Source: Ditylenchus dipsaci
Lineage: Eukaryota > Nematoda > Chromadorea > Rhabditida > Anguinidae
Direction: 5' to 3'
Assembly (NCBI GenBank): GCA_004194705.1
Contig: SADC01001291.1
Coordinates: 1,302,001 to 1,366,000, forward strand
Length of the DNA: 64,000 bases
In this document: piece after piece, positions 1 to 10,099 of the stretch
Layout of the letters: each line of letters starts with the position of its first letter
Position numbering within the stretch: the stretch's first letter is position 1
Program-made: the position numbers and the translations under genes
The notes under the pieces: generated by a model
The model's input: only the letters and a program-made list of their open reading frames with translations
Databases searched by the model: none
What the model was told of the DNA's origin: nothing

Positions 1-670
1 GTATTTGCGGACATAACATTTGCGGAGACAACTATTGCAGACCTTCATTATCGAAAGGTCATTTACAGAATGACTTTTGTGGAATGACATAAGAAGAGCG
101 ACGTTAGAGGAAGGATATTTACAGATCGACATTTGCGGCAGGACATTTGCGGAAACGACATAAGACCCAAAAATATTATCGACTTACTTATTGCTCACTG
201 AATAAATGTACGGCTATCAGAACCTTTGGGCCCCACTCGCCAGAACCAAAGGGTCCCAGTCATTTTAAGTCTAATCTATGCAAAAAATAAGTAAGGCGCG
301 AATTCAAATTGAACATTTTTTTGCATAGATTAGACTTAAAATGACTGGGACCCCTTTGGTTCTGGCGAGTGGGGCCCCAAATTCTGTTGCTCCAAATGTA
401 CTGTCTATTGTTTATACTTGAAAAGCACTAGTAAAAATGGTATTTTTTAAAGCCTTTCCATAGAGTATACGGTTTTTTATGTGATCCGCAAATGTCGATC
501 CGCAAATGTCCTGCCGCTAATGTAGTTCCGCAAATGTTATTTCCACAAATGTCACATCCGCAAATCTTGCGGTGCAAAACTCACTCCGCTAATATCCCTC
601 CGCTAAGTCGCTCCGCAAATGTCGGTCTGCGAATGTCGTTCCGCAATATTCCTGCCGCAAATGTCCGCAG
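1..670. mobile_element. Foldback element with ATTTGCGGA-type tandem-repeat arms
   Basis: The left arm (1-150) repeats ATTTGCGGACA-like units and the right arm (484-670) repeats their reverse complement (TCCGCAAATGT). The left end is cut by the window edge, so no target duplication can be read. The same arm unit recurs in the element at 47031-47502, so these are probably two members of one family. A perfect-looking inner inverted repeat (227-288 with 317-378) occupies the middle. The open frame across the right arm is only a repeat translation and no real gene is seen. Confidence 0.7.
227..378. repeat. Inner hairpin of the first foldback
   Basis: About 62 bp at 227-288, including the string ACTCGCCAGAACCAAAGGG, are repeated in inverted orientation at 317-378 around a loop of about 28 bp. 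A related string (ACTCGCCAGAACCCTGGGGG) occurs in intron 2 of the H4 pseudogene near 5137, so the sequence belongs to a dispersed repeat. Confidence 0.75.
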
Positions 671-678
671 AAGTTGTA

Positions 679-1314
679 CAGTCGAGTCACTATATAGTGC
701 GTCTCTATATAGTGCGAACCTCTTTATAGTGCGCTCATAATTTTGACACAACACGAATAACCGCATTCTTTATAGTGCGAAATCATTAATTTCGAAGAAA
801 TTGGGCACTTACGTACCTGGTGGGTCTTTTTTGGTCAACCCAATTGCCTTGGTCCCCCAAGGTAAATAAACCAAAAAGGGTACCTGCATATCTTTTAAAA
901 TAATCGAAAAGATGGTGTTTGAACATAATTTTGTTAGTTGGGTCCACCGTAAAAAGACACTCTGGTATGCGTATTCTAATTATGCACCCAGAGTTACTTT
1001 CGAGTGATTGAATGTGAATATGCTCATCTCGACCCCAAGCAACCAAGAAATAAGGTGCCCCTGCAAGTCCGGTGATCATAATCACAATTCTCCTGCGTTC
1101 ATCTAGCTCAAGAACTCTCAATCGCGGCGGTTGATTCTGACCGTTAGATGATTGTCTTTGTTGTATGACTGAGTAAAAGTTATGTTATAGACTGCCTCTC
1201 TATATAGTGCGCAAACAGTAACTTAGATCGAAATATATTTCTCTATAGTGCGGTCTCCATATAGTGCGGTGTTTTTGCCGGTCCCTTGAATCGCACTATA
1301 TAGAGACTCGACTG
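679..1314. mobile_element. Tc1/pogo-like non-autonomous element, TA target site
   Basis: The left end CAGTCGAGTCACTATATAG and the right end CTATATAGAGACTCGACTG are near-perfect terminal inverted repeats flanked by TA on both sides (677-678 and 1315-1316). Subterminal CTATATAGTGCG motifs repeat three times on the left and twice on the right. The right subterminal region (TTGCCGGTCCCTTGAATCG) resembles that of the pogo/Tigger-type element at 57576-58614. The interior (about 801-1140) is a dispersed repeat with relatives near 41400-41700, 44960-45200 and 53936-54064. The 111-residue minus-strand frame in it is part of that repeat and matches nothing I recognise. Confidence 0.7.
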
Positions 1315-1374
1315 TATTCTATAACGATTTTGAGTATATAAGTATATGTAAAATATATGACTGCTAAAAAAGTG

Positions 1375-1830
1375 CAATCGAAGAGTATACCACTGAAAAG
1401 AAAATCATTAAAGAGAATACCACCGAGGAGAATACCATCGAAAAGAATACCATCGATAAGACAACCATCGAAGAGGATATCATCGAACAGTATTATATAT
1501 GAGTATTTTCTTCGGTGGTATTCTCTTCGATAATCATCTTTTAAGTGGTATTCTACTCGATCGCATTCTCTGCGATGGTTTTTCTCCTCGGTGGTATTCT
1601 CTTCGATTCTCTTATTATCATCGTTGGTGGTCTTTTCGATGTTATTCTCTGTGATGGTGTTCTCTTTGATGGTTGTCTCTTTTATGGTTGTATTTTCGAT
1701 GGTATTCTTTTCGATGGTAATCTCTTCGGTGGCATTCTCTTTAATAGTGTAATTTTCATGTTATTCTCGAAGGTGGTATTCTCTGCGATGGTATTTTCGA
1801 CGGTATATTTTTGATGGTATTCTCTTCAAT
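1375..1830. repeat. Foldback of GGTATTCTCTTCGAT-type repeats
   Basis: Units such as GAATACCATCGAAAAG run from about 1375 to 1495, and the reverse complement GGTATTCTCTTCGATGG runs from about 1507 to 1830. The two arms face each other with almost no loop near 1500. The right arm is longer, about 20 units of 15-18 bp, and has an open frame that translates into a low-complexity Phe/Leu/Gly-rich string, which I do not regard as a gene. Confidence 0.7.
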
Positions 1831-1839
1831 GGTATTTCT

Positions 1840-3090
1840 TTCAGTATTTTTTTGTGGTTAAAATCATTCTATTGACCACAGCAATAATTTCTCAGTGCTT
1901 CAGTAATAAGTGTTCGTTTCTCTTCATTTCACATAATAATCTCTTATTTATTTTTTCGATACCAGACGTCAAAACGGTTCTCTTCGTGGTGTTTTGTATG
2001 GTTCTATTGTCTCTCTTCGTTCTTGGTGGTCGAAATTATTTTAGGTAAGTGTTTTTTCGTTGGTGTTATTCTCTGTCTGCGGTATTTCTACGCGTGAAAA
2101 TGATTATTTTGACGTGGTCGAAACCGTATCACTGATTTCTTAAAAAGCTTGATGAAAGGTAAGATCAGCCCGATGCGATGGAGTTAAAATGATAGAATTA
2201 AAAGTGAGAGCAGCTTATGTGGAAAAAATGTGAAAATCGAAGTGTAGCAAGAAGCATCGAAAAAATTCCGACAAAGGTTGAAGTGTTCGACTGATAACCA
2301 AGAGAAAAATAGACAATAAAAGATGAGAAAACTGAAATATTATCAGTGCCATCAATGAGTTTTATGTGCGAACTAAAGTTTTATAACGAAAAATAGGTTT
2401 CTAATCCAATAAATGTTGCTATTATGTAACAAAATAGTCGAATGTAGTACACAATCTCTTGATATACACGAAAATATACAAAAACAGTTCTATTTTTTTT
2501 AATCTGATGCGAAAATATTCGTCTCAAAAATTTCGGTGAAACGGAGTGGTATAAACATCTAAAATATTCTTACTGTTCTTTGAAGCACAAAGTTTGCCTC
2601 ATTGCTCTTACAACTATACCGGGTGAAATTTTTTGAGCGTTTAGTGACGAAAAGAGCTTTTAAGATAGAAATCATGATGACATTTTTACGGATATGATCA
2701 CTATTAAAATTAACTTTTATATACTATCCCGAAAAAAAATTGTTTTAGTAGACGTAAATTTTGTAAGACCGAATTTTGGTAAGGAAGTTTACCGCTTTGG
2801 TAATTCTGCGGATCAGTGATGTCATATTTAACTAACTGTTTCTTAAATTTCTTACGAAAATTTCTTCTCAAAAAGCTTCTCACAAAAAATTCTTACGAAA
2901 TTTCTTTCTTACGAAACTTCTCTCTTACGCAGGTCCTCCATATCGAAATTTAAAAATAAAGGACATTCGGTCAAAAGTGCCATTTTATCCAGCGATTGTT
3001 GGTTTGGAGTGCCGAAATTAAGATTTTGACGTGAGGTCTCAAAATTTCTAAAGGTTTCAAGTCCCAAATAAAGAACAAATCTTAATTGCT
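1840..3090. other. AT-rich stretch with no recognised gene
   Basis: No convincing coding exon, RNA gene or long inverted repeat was seen here. A short run of CTTACGAAA/CTTCTC-type units lies at about 2855-2935 and could be a remnant of a tandem-repeat arm. Confidence 0.5.
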
Positions 3091-3096
3091 CATTTA

Positions 3097-3475
3097 TAAA
3101 CGTTGTCGTTGTCGTCGTCGTTGTCGTTGGAAAATATTTTTATAAAACACTTTTTTCCGCCAGCGACAACGACGACCTATTTAATAAAAATCCAACGCCA
3201 ACGAGTACGACGACGCCAAGGACAACGAAATTTTTCATTCCAAATCGGACAAATTTCGCATTTTCAGCCGAGATTTCGAGGGAAAACGTCTGGTGAAAAT
3301 AGTTAATCCTTAAAATTCTGACTTAAAATGCAAAATTTCTCCAACTTGAGAGAAAAAAATGCGTTGTCGTTGTCGTTGGATTTTTCACAATAGGTCGTCG
3401 TTGTCGTCGTCGTTGGCGTAAAAGTGCCTTTATAAAACATTTTTTCCAACGACAACGACGACGACAACTTTTTAA
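3097..3475. repeat. Foldback of GTTGTCGTCGTCGTTG repeats
   Basis: The left part (3097-3247) carries GTCGTTGTCGTCG followed by CAACGACGACGCC, and the right part (3360-3475) carries the reverse order. The two halves pair over about 120-150 bp. Both halves also contain an ATAAAACATTTTTTCC-like spacer in matching positions, so the array is part of a structured element rather than a plain microsatellite. No target duplication was identified. Confidence 0.6.
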
Positions 3476-3493
3476 ATGAGCCATGAAATAATG

Positions 3494-4208
3494 GTTCTTG
3501 TGGGTTATCCGGACCACCCTTGATTTTGCATTTTTTGTGCTCAATACTTTTATTTCCCAACTTAATTTCATTTACTAAGGCGATACACAAATGAAAAGTA
3601 CACGACATTAACGAGCAATATGTAATGGAAACATTGGTGGATATAGCACGGCGATGTCTTTCATTAGCATACATAAATGAGAATCTAAGCAACTTCCACC
3701 TGTACATAAAGCAGATAACTCTTCGAACGGAAGTCGTGTCTCTTCAAAACCAGTTGTCCACCCTCATTTTTATTTTTGCATACACTTCTTGGAATTGCAC
3801 TTCCAAACGATCTCTGCACAAAGTATAGCTTCATCTGATGACCATTTCTGCAATTTCTGACAGTTGAAGCAAACCACGGTCTTGTAGGAATCTCACACTT
3901 GCTTCTTCCTCTTGGCAAATCACGGAAATTAAGCTGAAACGTAAATCAATGCTGTAGATCACTGGAGAATGAGGATTTACAAAATAAAACCTGTTGTGCA
4001 GGCTTTGTAACGGTCACTCGAGTTCTTTTAACAAAGGAATCCAACGACATTTGATGCATCACGCGCTTAAACAATTGAAGCGGCAATTGAAATGGAAGGA
4101 TCTATGAACACAACATTAACTCGTTTAGAGCACGTACTATATCGAAAGCGATCGAAGAAAGGCGAAAAATGCAAAATCAAGGGTGGTCCGGATAACCCAC
4201 AAGAACCT
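3494..4208. mobile_element. Inverted-repeat-flanked element with a short split coding region
   Basis: The string GGTTCTTGTGGGTTATCCGG at about 3499 reappears inverted at about 4185-4207, together with the adjoining TGATTTTGCATTTTT. The repeats bracket about 0.65 kb. Both ends point outward in the way of terminal inverted repeats. The bracketed interior contains the minus-strand split frame listed separately. The superfamily is not recognisable. Confidence 0.5.
3610..4098 (-). pseudogene. Unrecognised split coding fragment inside the 3494-4208 element
   Basis: On the minus strand a frame containing MHQMSLDSFVKRTRV (about 4000-4095) joins across a plausible intron (GT to GTTTCAG) to LPRGRSKCEIPTRPWF (from about 3920 down). 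A second plausible intron, ending in ATGTACAG near 3710, leads to a frame containing LCMLMKDIAVLYPPMFPLH and then a stop at about 3620. The reading reads like real protein: it is balanced in composition and the splice phases can be matched. However, I do not recognise the family. It lies entirely between inverted repeats, so a transposon-borne or captured gene fragment is more likely than a host gene. The exact start is unknown. Confidence 0.35.
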
Positions 4209-4339
4209 AAAAGACGTTTGGAAGCCCTGCGCTTACGGAAAATGTTTTCTTTTCAAACTTCGTACTGCATTTACTACCTTTTTTTTTAAAAAAGACACAA
4301 AGCTTTAAAATAAATTTGTAAAAAAACATATTTTGTAAA

Positions 4340-4566
4340 AAAAATTCAGCTGGATTGTCTCCGCCGATTTGAACAATTTCGCCTGATCATTGAACTTCTG
4401 TACGGATTTTTCAGCTTAGTTTCTAACAAAGCAAAGCCTACAATTTAATTTTAAGCAAAGTTTTGTTAGAAATGAAGTGAAAAGTCCGTGTAGAAGTTCA
4501 ATGATTAAGAATGTTTTTTCTAATTGGCGGGGGACAACCGTTGTCGGAGACGGCAATGGCCCTTTA
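4340..4566. mobile_element. Kolobok/T2-like foldback MITE, left end lost
   Basis: The core shows the family hairpin: ATCATTGAACTTCTGTACGG and TTTCTAACAAAGC on the left, then the inverted partners and TTGGCGGGGGACAA. It ends in GGCAATGGCCCTTTAA. The right terminus matches the TTAAAGGGCCATTGCC end of the copy at 44704-44947. The expected left TTAAAGG end is not found in the AT-rich sequence around 4290-4340, so this copy is truncated. Confidence 0.6.
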
Positions 4567-4679
4567 AAAAAAGTATTTTTTATGTAGAAAACTATCACAG
4601 TGCAACATAGCGCCCAACGGCGCAGCTACGCTCGTTGTAATCAAATAAAAAAACCGATTACTATTTGGCTGTACGAAGT

Positions 4680-4825
4680 TTCCTACAAGACAATTTCGTA
4701 ACAGCGAATTTTCGTAACAGCGAAATTTCGTAACAAACATTTTCGTAACAAACATTTTCGTAACAGCGAAATTTCGTAACAAACATTTTCGTAACAGCGA
4801 ATGTCCGTAACAAACTTTTTCGTAA
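4680..4825. repeat. Tandem array of TTTCGTAACAGCGAA units
   Basis: About nine units of 16-17 bp (TTTCGTAACARCGAAA or TTTCGTAACAAACA) run directly up to the H4 pseudogene. They resemble the tandem arms of the foldback elements elsewhere in the window, but no inverted partner array was found in the window, so it may be a solo arm. Confidence 0.65.
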
Positions 4826-4840
4826 TAGCTTATTCCAGGA

Positions 4841-5420
4841 AGTGGAAACGTTGGAAAAGGACTCGCCAAGGATCCAAGCGTCATCGCAAGGTATTTGACT
4901 TCTCATTTTTCTTCACCACTGATCCTGATGTTTGTCTTCTAGATTCTGTGCGACAACATTCCGGGGTCACGAAGCTGCTACCGTCGTCTGGCCCGTCGAG
5001 CTGGAGTCAAGCGCATCTCTGGCCTCATCTACGAAGAAACTCGCAGCGCGCCAAGCGCAAGACAGTATGTCTATTTGCCTTATTTATTAACCTCTTTCGA
5101 ATACAACCAGGATACTTTGAAGTTTGCAGTCCCACTCGCCAGAACCCTGGGGGTCTTAAGGCACTTCTCGACTAAAAGATTCTTTTTTTTTCAGTTTTCA
5201 CTTATTTTTCACGTTGTTTTGTCCTCAATAATTGCCAGAACCCCTAGAGTTTTGGCAAAATTCGAAGGTTCTGTTGCTAATTAAAACGGTTACTTCCGCA
5301 TATTACTCACCCAAAGTTCTCATCTCATTGGTTCATCGTCTCTACTTTAGGTCCCCGCCATGGATGTGGTCTATGCTCTGAAGCGCAAGGCAGAGCTCTC
5401 TACGGCTTTGGTGGGTTAAT
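4841..5420 (+). pseudogene. Histone H4 pseudogene with two retained introns
   Basis: Histone H4 packages DNA in the nucleosome core. Stretches matching it are clear: KRHRK at the end of exon 1, [21 protein letters not shown] in exon 2, AKRKT at the end of exon 2 (in another frame) and AMDVVYALKR in exon 3. Introns lie at about 4891-4942 and 5067-5350. The frame is broken repeatedly: within the Gly/Lys-rich tail, around DNIPG, between YEETR and AKRKT where roughly 20 residues including the LENVIRD helix are missing, and after ALKR where LYGFGG is out of frame. Because introns are retained it is not a retrocopy. A candidate AATAAA lies at 5524-5529. An assembly-indel explanation is less likely, because MSH5, CCDC102 and TONSL are in frame. 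Confidence 0.8.
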
Positions 5421-5864
5421 CGCTACTGCAATCCAGAATTTATCCTAACTCTCTATTGTTTATGTTATGACCCTTTCGTTATAGTTACTCCAAAAACACT
5501 CTCTAGTGATCTCTCGTTTTCAAATAAAGAATTCCGTTTGAGTCGGTACCGACAATATTTCGCCGCGACAAAATTTCGCCGATATTTTAAGTGTCGGTTT
5601 TTTTCTAATTCGCGGCTTTTTTTCTGGTTGATTTACGGCAATATCAGTTTACTAGGTGGACTGGCGCCTTACAGGCGCCTAATAACAAAACATTTTTGTA
5701 TTTACCGCCGAAAATGGATTTGACAAAATATACTCTATAAAACATTGGGCATATAACAGCAATATTAACACACAAAAATTATTTTAGGTTATATTTATAT
5801 TTATTATATTTTTAAAATTATTCAAAAGGTATTGCCCATAAGTATCAAAAACCCTAAAATACCC

Positions 5865-6175
5865 TGCACGACGAACCTAAAAAATTAAAGTGACGTCTCA
5901 GGGGTGTCGGCCAAATGAGCCGTGCGATAACTCAAAATGTAGCTCAGAATTAGCGCTACAACGTAACGTTGAGCTTTTCCCGACTTCGGTACAAAAATCC
6001 CCGAAAAAAACCCTTACTATTCAAAAAATGCCAAAAGGGTCAAAACCCGTGCACGACGAACCTTAAAATTAAGTGACGTCTCAGGGGTGTCGGCCAAATG
6101 AGCCGTGCGATAGCTTAAATGTGGCCAAGGATTCGGGCTACAACGTAACGTTGAGCTTTTCCCGAGTTCTTATCA
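5865..6175. repeat. Direct duplication of about 130 bp
   Basis: The block beginning GTGACGTCTCAGGGGTGTCG is present at about 5865-5995 and again at about 6052-6175. It includes CCAAATGAGCCGTGCGATA and TACAACGTAACGTTGAGC. The copies differ at scattered positions. They lie in the 5' subterminal part of the MULE element, upstream of its transposase remnant. Confidence 0.85.
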
Positions 6176-6348
6176 GAAAACGCGAAAAAAATACAAAAAA
6201 CCAAAACGTGACAGACAGAATGACAAACATTGTCCAAATACTATATAGAGATGTAATCATTTTATGCAATCGTCGGTTCCTTTTATCTTTACGTATTCGT
6301 TGTTCTAGTTTTATGTATTACTACATTTTTTAGATATCTCTTCGAAGT

Positions 6349-6935
6349 ATGGCTAACTTGAACGTAGATCCGAATTGGCTGCGTGGTGTTCTAGCGGCGG
6401 TACAGAAAAATACGGTATGTTTTTTGGTTATTTTCTAGTGCTGCAGAATTTGAACTCTTTATTTCAGATTGATCGTCTCTTTATTCGTCCGCACGCTTCT
6501 AAATCAAATTAAGGAAATGTCAAATTCGATTACAAAGGCCGGATGTATTTTAAAGACCGATCGCTGAAAGGCTCTAATGAAGGAAAGGTTCTGCTAGATG
6601 GACGCTGCTAGATGTGACCATAGATGGGTCAAGTCAGAAAAATCTCTGTCGACAGCACATTTGAGAGTGCCCCGCCTTTATTTGCTCAGGTATATTTCTT
6701 ATTTTTTGACCAAGATTAAAAATTCTTTTAGGTGTTCGTCGTTCTGGCTGAAAGAAATGGATTCGTCTTCCCGATCGCAATTGCTCTCCTTTCAAACAAA
6801 CTGACGGGAACTTACGGTTGCTTGGTGATTAGCTTTCGAATATCTCGGTGCAATCGCTTCCAACTTCCGAATGGCTCAAGGTCCTTACATTCCAGCCGGC
6901 CAGCCAGAATCATCTGATGATGATATTTCGAATCT
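6349..6935 (+). pseudogene. Degraded Mutator-like (MULE) transposase
   Basis: An ATG at 6349 opens MANLNVDPNWLRGVLAAVQK, followed by a short intron. A FLYWCH-like zinc-finger piece (FDYKGRMYFKDRS) follows, then VDSTFESAPPLFAQ, an intron (about 6681-6731), and VFVVLAERNGFVFPIAIALL. The last two blocks match the first catalytic Asp region of the MULE DDE domain, as in the better-kept copy at 14088-14800. Stops interrupt the frame after KSN and around 6610, and the second Asp and the Glu region are missing. The tail from about 6835 still reads AFEYLGAIASNFRMAQGPY. It is therefore a dead, internally deleted transposase belonging to the surrounding element. Confidence 0.75.
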
Positions 6936-7010
6936 GGATGGAGGAACGTTCATTTGTTCTATTTGCTTCTCCAATTTGTGTTATCTGCTTCTCTGGTTTG
7001 TTGTTATAAA

Positions 7011-8874
7011 ACTGGGACACGGACAATTCGCCTCCAGGACAATTCGCCTCCGGGCCGATTCGCCTCCCGGGACAATTCGCCTCCAGGACAATTCGCCTCC
7101 AGGACAATTCGCCTCCGGGACAATTCGCCTCCGGGCCGATTCGCCTCCCGGGACAATTCGCCTCCAGGACAATTCGCCTCCGGGACAATTCGCCTCCGGG
7201 ACAATTCGCCTCCCGGGACAATTCGCCTCCAATTACATTTTTTATTTCCTGCTCAGTCTTTCAGTTCACTCCACGAACAATAAGCTTATTCTTAGTTTTT
7301 ATTTTTGCAGTTAAGGTAATGTTGTAGTTGTATTCGAATCATTTTTTGAACTTTTCTGTCAATCCATCACCGGATCGCCCTAATTTTCTCATGTTGTTGT
7401 CCACATGGTTCATTTAGATGGTCCACTTGGATCATGGAGGTCTCCAGCTAGTCAAAAAAATTTCAGCCACTAAAGTCACTCAAATTTTAGATACGTTCAT
7501 CAAAACAGCTAGTTATATAAAATATCTCAGATTTAGATGGTTTAGATAAACTGACAAACATTTGACCAAATGGACACTCATATGAACCAAGTGGATACCC
7601 ACGTCGTGTGTTTGGTGTTGCATCTCTTTTTTAAATTGAATTTTATACCACGTATTCACCGGAAACCTGTATAAAATGGACAATTGCTCCCTGTTTATAA
7701 AGGCATTCTTACCCTGCTCAGATAATAGAGACAACAATTATTTGACTTCAAAATTTATCAGGCCATAACCAACTTTAGCTGCCTTTCTTTTGATCCAAGT
7801 GGACGACCACTTGTTTTAGTTAATGCATGGATTTTCCAGTAGAACTAAAGTTGGATCATAGAAAAACATTTTAAATTTTAAAAGTTCTTTACAAAACGAA
7901 AATATTACAATCCTGGTACCACTACACTACCTGAGTACAACAAAATCAAGTGGTCGTCAATTTGGTGCACATTTTTTTTACGTTTTTCATATTCCGAAAC
8001 CTGTTTTCTTGACTAATTTGGGCATGCTGAAGATGGTTCAATAATAGTAAAAGAAGGTTTTGTATGGTATTTTTTGATTATTGGGAAATAATTGAACTTG
8101 CCAAAACTCGAAAATAGCTTACAAAACGGCATTTCACCACTATCAAACCATCTTGAGCATTCCCGAGTTAGTCCAGAAAATAGGTTTTGGAACCCAAAAA
8201 AGTGAAAAAAAATTTGCTCCAAGTGGACGACCACTTGGTTTGGTCGGTTCAGACTACAAAATTTTTCAAAATGTAAAAATTTGAAAAGTGTGGACCATTT
8301 TGTGTGTGGACCAATTTGGTATGGATCAGTCTGGTGTGGATAGATTCGCTTAACGCCCGTAAATGAATATACACCTGGACGAGGGATACCTACCTCCAAT
8401 TGTGGGGATCGCTTCATTGAACTCAAAATTTACATTTGAAGCATGGTTGGTTTTCGATTTAATTTTTTTTTTCAAATTTTCAGGCCATCCACGTGAACAT
8501 ACACCTGACTTAAAAATACCTACCCTGGGTTTTGGGGTCCGGATGGGTGAAATCGCGGTTTCGGTCCTATCAAACAGGATTTACCACACAATTTCACGTC
8601 GAAAATAAAGGTTTGAATGTGGTATGTTGACTGTGACTTTTCAAAAATTACTTCTACTACCTTTTTTGTACCGGAGGCGAATTGTCCCGGGAGGCGAATT
8701 GTCCCGGAGGCGAATTGTCCTGGAGGCGAATTGTCCCTGGAGGCGAATTGTCCCGGAGGCGAATCGGCCCGGAGGCGAATTGTCCTGGAGGCGAATTGTC
8801 CCTGGAGGCGAATTGTCCGGGAGGCGAATCGGCCCGGAGGCGAATTGTCCCGGGAGGCGAATTGTCGCGGACCC
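7011..8874. mobile_element. MULE-like foldback with GACAATTCGCCTCC arms, nested
   Basis: The left arm (7020-7230) has about 13 units of GACAATTCGCCTCC(G/A)GG and the right arm (8674-8868) has the same unit inverted. The outer ends are GGGACACGGACAATTCGCC and, reading inward, GGTCCGCGACAATTCGCC. The flanks share TATAAAACT (9 bp, about 7005-7013 and 8874-8882), a MULE-sized duplication. The element sits inside the 5544-9061 MULE just after its transposase remnant. No transposase remains in its interior, which holds a palindromic dispersed repeat (7780-8290). All the long frames across the arms are repeat translations. Confidence 0.8.
7780..8290. repeat. Dispersed palindromic repeat with AAGTGGNCGNCCACTT tips
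   Basis: Copies of GATCCAAGTGGACGACCACTT, a stretch reading TTCCGAAACCTGTTTTCTTG and GCTGAAGATGGTT appear here in both orientations. The same modules are found at 29925-30250 and 30385-30720. The self-complementary tip makes each end a small palindrome. Confidence 0.65.
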
Positions 8875-9074
8875 TATAAAACTTGAGTCAATAAAACTTT
8901 GTTTTGGATGTAGTTGAAAAATGTCTGGCATGTAATCAATAAAATTAGTCAAAATAAATAATGGCGGCGAAATTTTGTCGCGGCGAAATAACGGTCCGCG
9001 AAATAATGGCGCGCGAAATAATTGTCGGCGAAATAATTGTCGGCGAAATATTGTCATGTACCCGTTTGAGTAAG

Positions 9075-9780
9075 TGTGGTAAATAGTGTTGTGAAAAGTC
9101 GAAGTTGCATCAGACTATCTGATGAGCAAGGTTAGTTGTTGGACGTGTTTTGACAGAATCTTCTCGTAGTTATCTTCAGCTTGATTTTCAATAAGTTTTC
9201 GTACTTGATTATTTAGACCAGGACATTATAGACCAGGACATTATGAGTGTTTACGTGGTGTAGAGGTCCATATACTCATTACTAAGGTTACTGGTTCGAC
9301 CCCATCTGGGTGCAATCAGTCCCGAGTAGAGGACCCCGATTAAAATTTAACCGGTTTCAGAACACAATTTTGAATTGAATCGTTTGGGTTTTCAGCTCTT
9401 AAAGATGATAAAAATTTTGTGGACGAAATGACCTGTGGACGAATCGATCTAGATGGTACTGGATAGGGTATCATGATTTTCAATTAATTTTATCTAAATC
9501 TAAAATTTTGGATTCTGGATGTGGATACCCCTCGGGTAGGTACCACGGGGTCCCTATACCAATCTGAGGTTTAAATGGCCTTATAAAAACTAGTTTTTGA
9601 CTATTGGTCAAGGAAAAATAATGTCTGCTACCACCAGGATTCGGCAATTAGAGGAGGGCGGCAATTAGAGGAAATACGGTAATTCAAAAAGTACTTTTGG
9701 AATAAAAAGGTGTCCCGCGCGCATTGAATTTGCCAAATTCTCATTATCATCAACAATTATGGTCCTTTAAAGTGTCGAGT
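9075..9780. other. Intergenic stretch with a degenerate tRNA-derived SINE-like segment
   Basis: At about 9256 TGGTGTAGAGG fits a Pol III A box, and at about 9292 GGTTCGACCCC fits a B box. The T stem does not pair, so this is at best a decayed tRNA-derived SINE. A separate tail at 9480-9640 shares GCTACCACCAGGATTCGG-like text with 12655-12685. A solo end GGCAATTAGAGGAAATACGG lies at about 9660-9680. No gene is seen. Confidence 0.35.
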
Positions 9781-9858
9781 ACCTGGCCAAATCAGGTGTC
9801 GGCTTATCGAAGGTGTCGGCTTATCGGAGTGTCGGCTTATCGAGGTTCGACTGTAATG
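9781..9858. repeat. Solo TIR-like end with GTGTCGGCTTATCG repeats
   Basis: Three GTGTCGGCTTATCG units lead into GAGGTTCGACTGTA, the same kind of end (repeat units, then a TCGACTG terminus and TA) as the Tc1/pogo-like elements at 679-1314 and 31956-32287. No matching opposite end was seen, so it is probably a broken element. Confidence 0.45.
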
Positions 9859-9875
9859 TATTTTTATTAGGAATC

Positions 9876-10085
9876 ACCTACAATTTCAGTAATGCGCACA
9901 ATGCCGACCGGCCTGCAGCAATATCGCTCGTTGAGAGTGCCCATTCCACAGCCATATTCCGTGTCCTCCACATATTAGTGCGCACTCTAGTTGTCGAAGT
10001 GACTACTGTGCCATCTGGCTGATGAGTAGTGTATGTTTCCTGTCTGGTCTGGCGCGAGGAAGGTGCTGGTAAAGGCATTTCCCTC
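9876..10085 (-). pseudogene. Unrecognised exon-like fragment
   Basis: On the minus strand a frame of 66 codons begins MPLPAPSSRQTRQETYTTH and contains HQPDGTVVTSTTRVRTN. It is preceded by a possible acceptor (TTTTTAG) and ends at a TAG just before GTGATTCC. Its balanced Thr/Ser/Arg composition looks more like a real exon than the AT-rich frames around it. It lies directly beside the transposon end at 9781-9858. No family is recognised and no neighbouring exon could be joined. Confidence 0.25.
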
Positions 10086-10099
10086 CTAAAAATTTAGAT

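Larger units (their letters stand above)
5544..9061 (+). mobile_element. MULE foldback element (ATTTCGCCG arms) with 10-bp target duplication
   Basis: The element is bracketed by an exact 10-bp direct repeat CCGTTTGAGT (5534-5543 and 9062-9071). The ends are inverted: GGTACCGACAATATTTCGCC on the left pairs with GTACATGACAATATTTCGCC on the right. The right arm (8962-9055) holds several GGCGAAATAATTGTC units and the left arm is short. Inside are a 130-bp direct duplication (5865-6175), a degraded Mutator-like transposase (6349-6935), a second complete MULE foldback (7011-8874), and an AATAAA at about 8890 that may have been the transposase poly(A) signal. It landed about 5 bp downstream of the AATAAA of the H4 pseudogene. 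Confidence 0.85.

Noticed and set aside
786..1121. Open frame of 111 codons on the minus strand
   Set aside because: It lies in the interior of a non-autonomous element and coincides with a dispersed repeat found in at least three other places. No protein family is recognised.
7004..8917. Overlapping long frames reading CPGGELSRRRIV-type repeats
   Set aside because: They are translations of the GACAATTCGCCTCC tandem arms in several frames and strands.
9250..9320. tRNA gene suggested by A-box and B-box matches
   Set aside because: The T stem and acceptor stem cannot be paired, so it is at most a decayed SINE.
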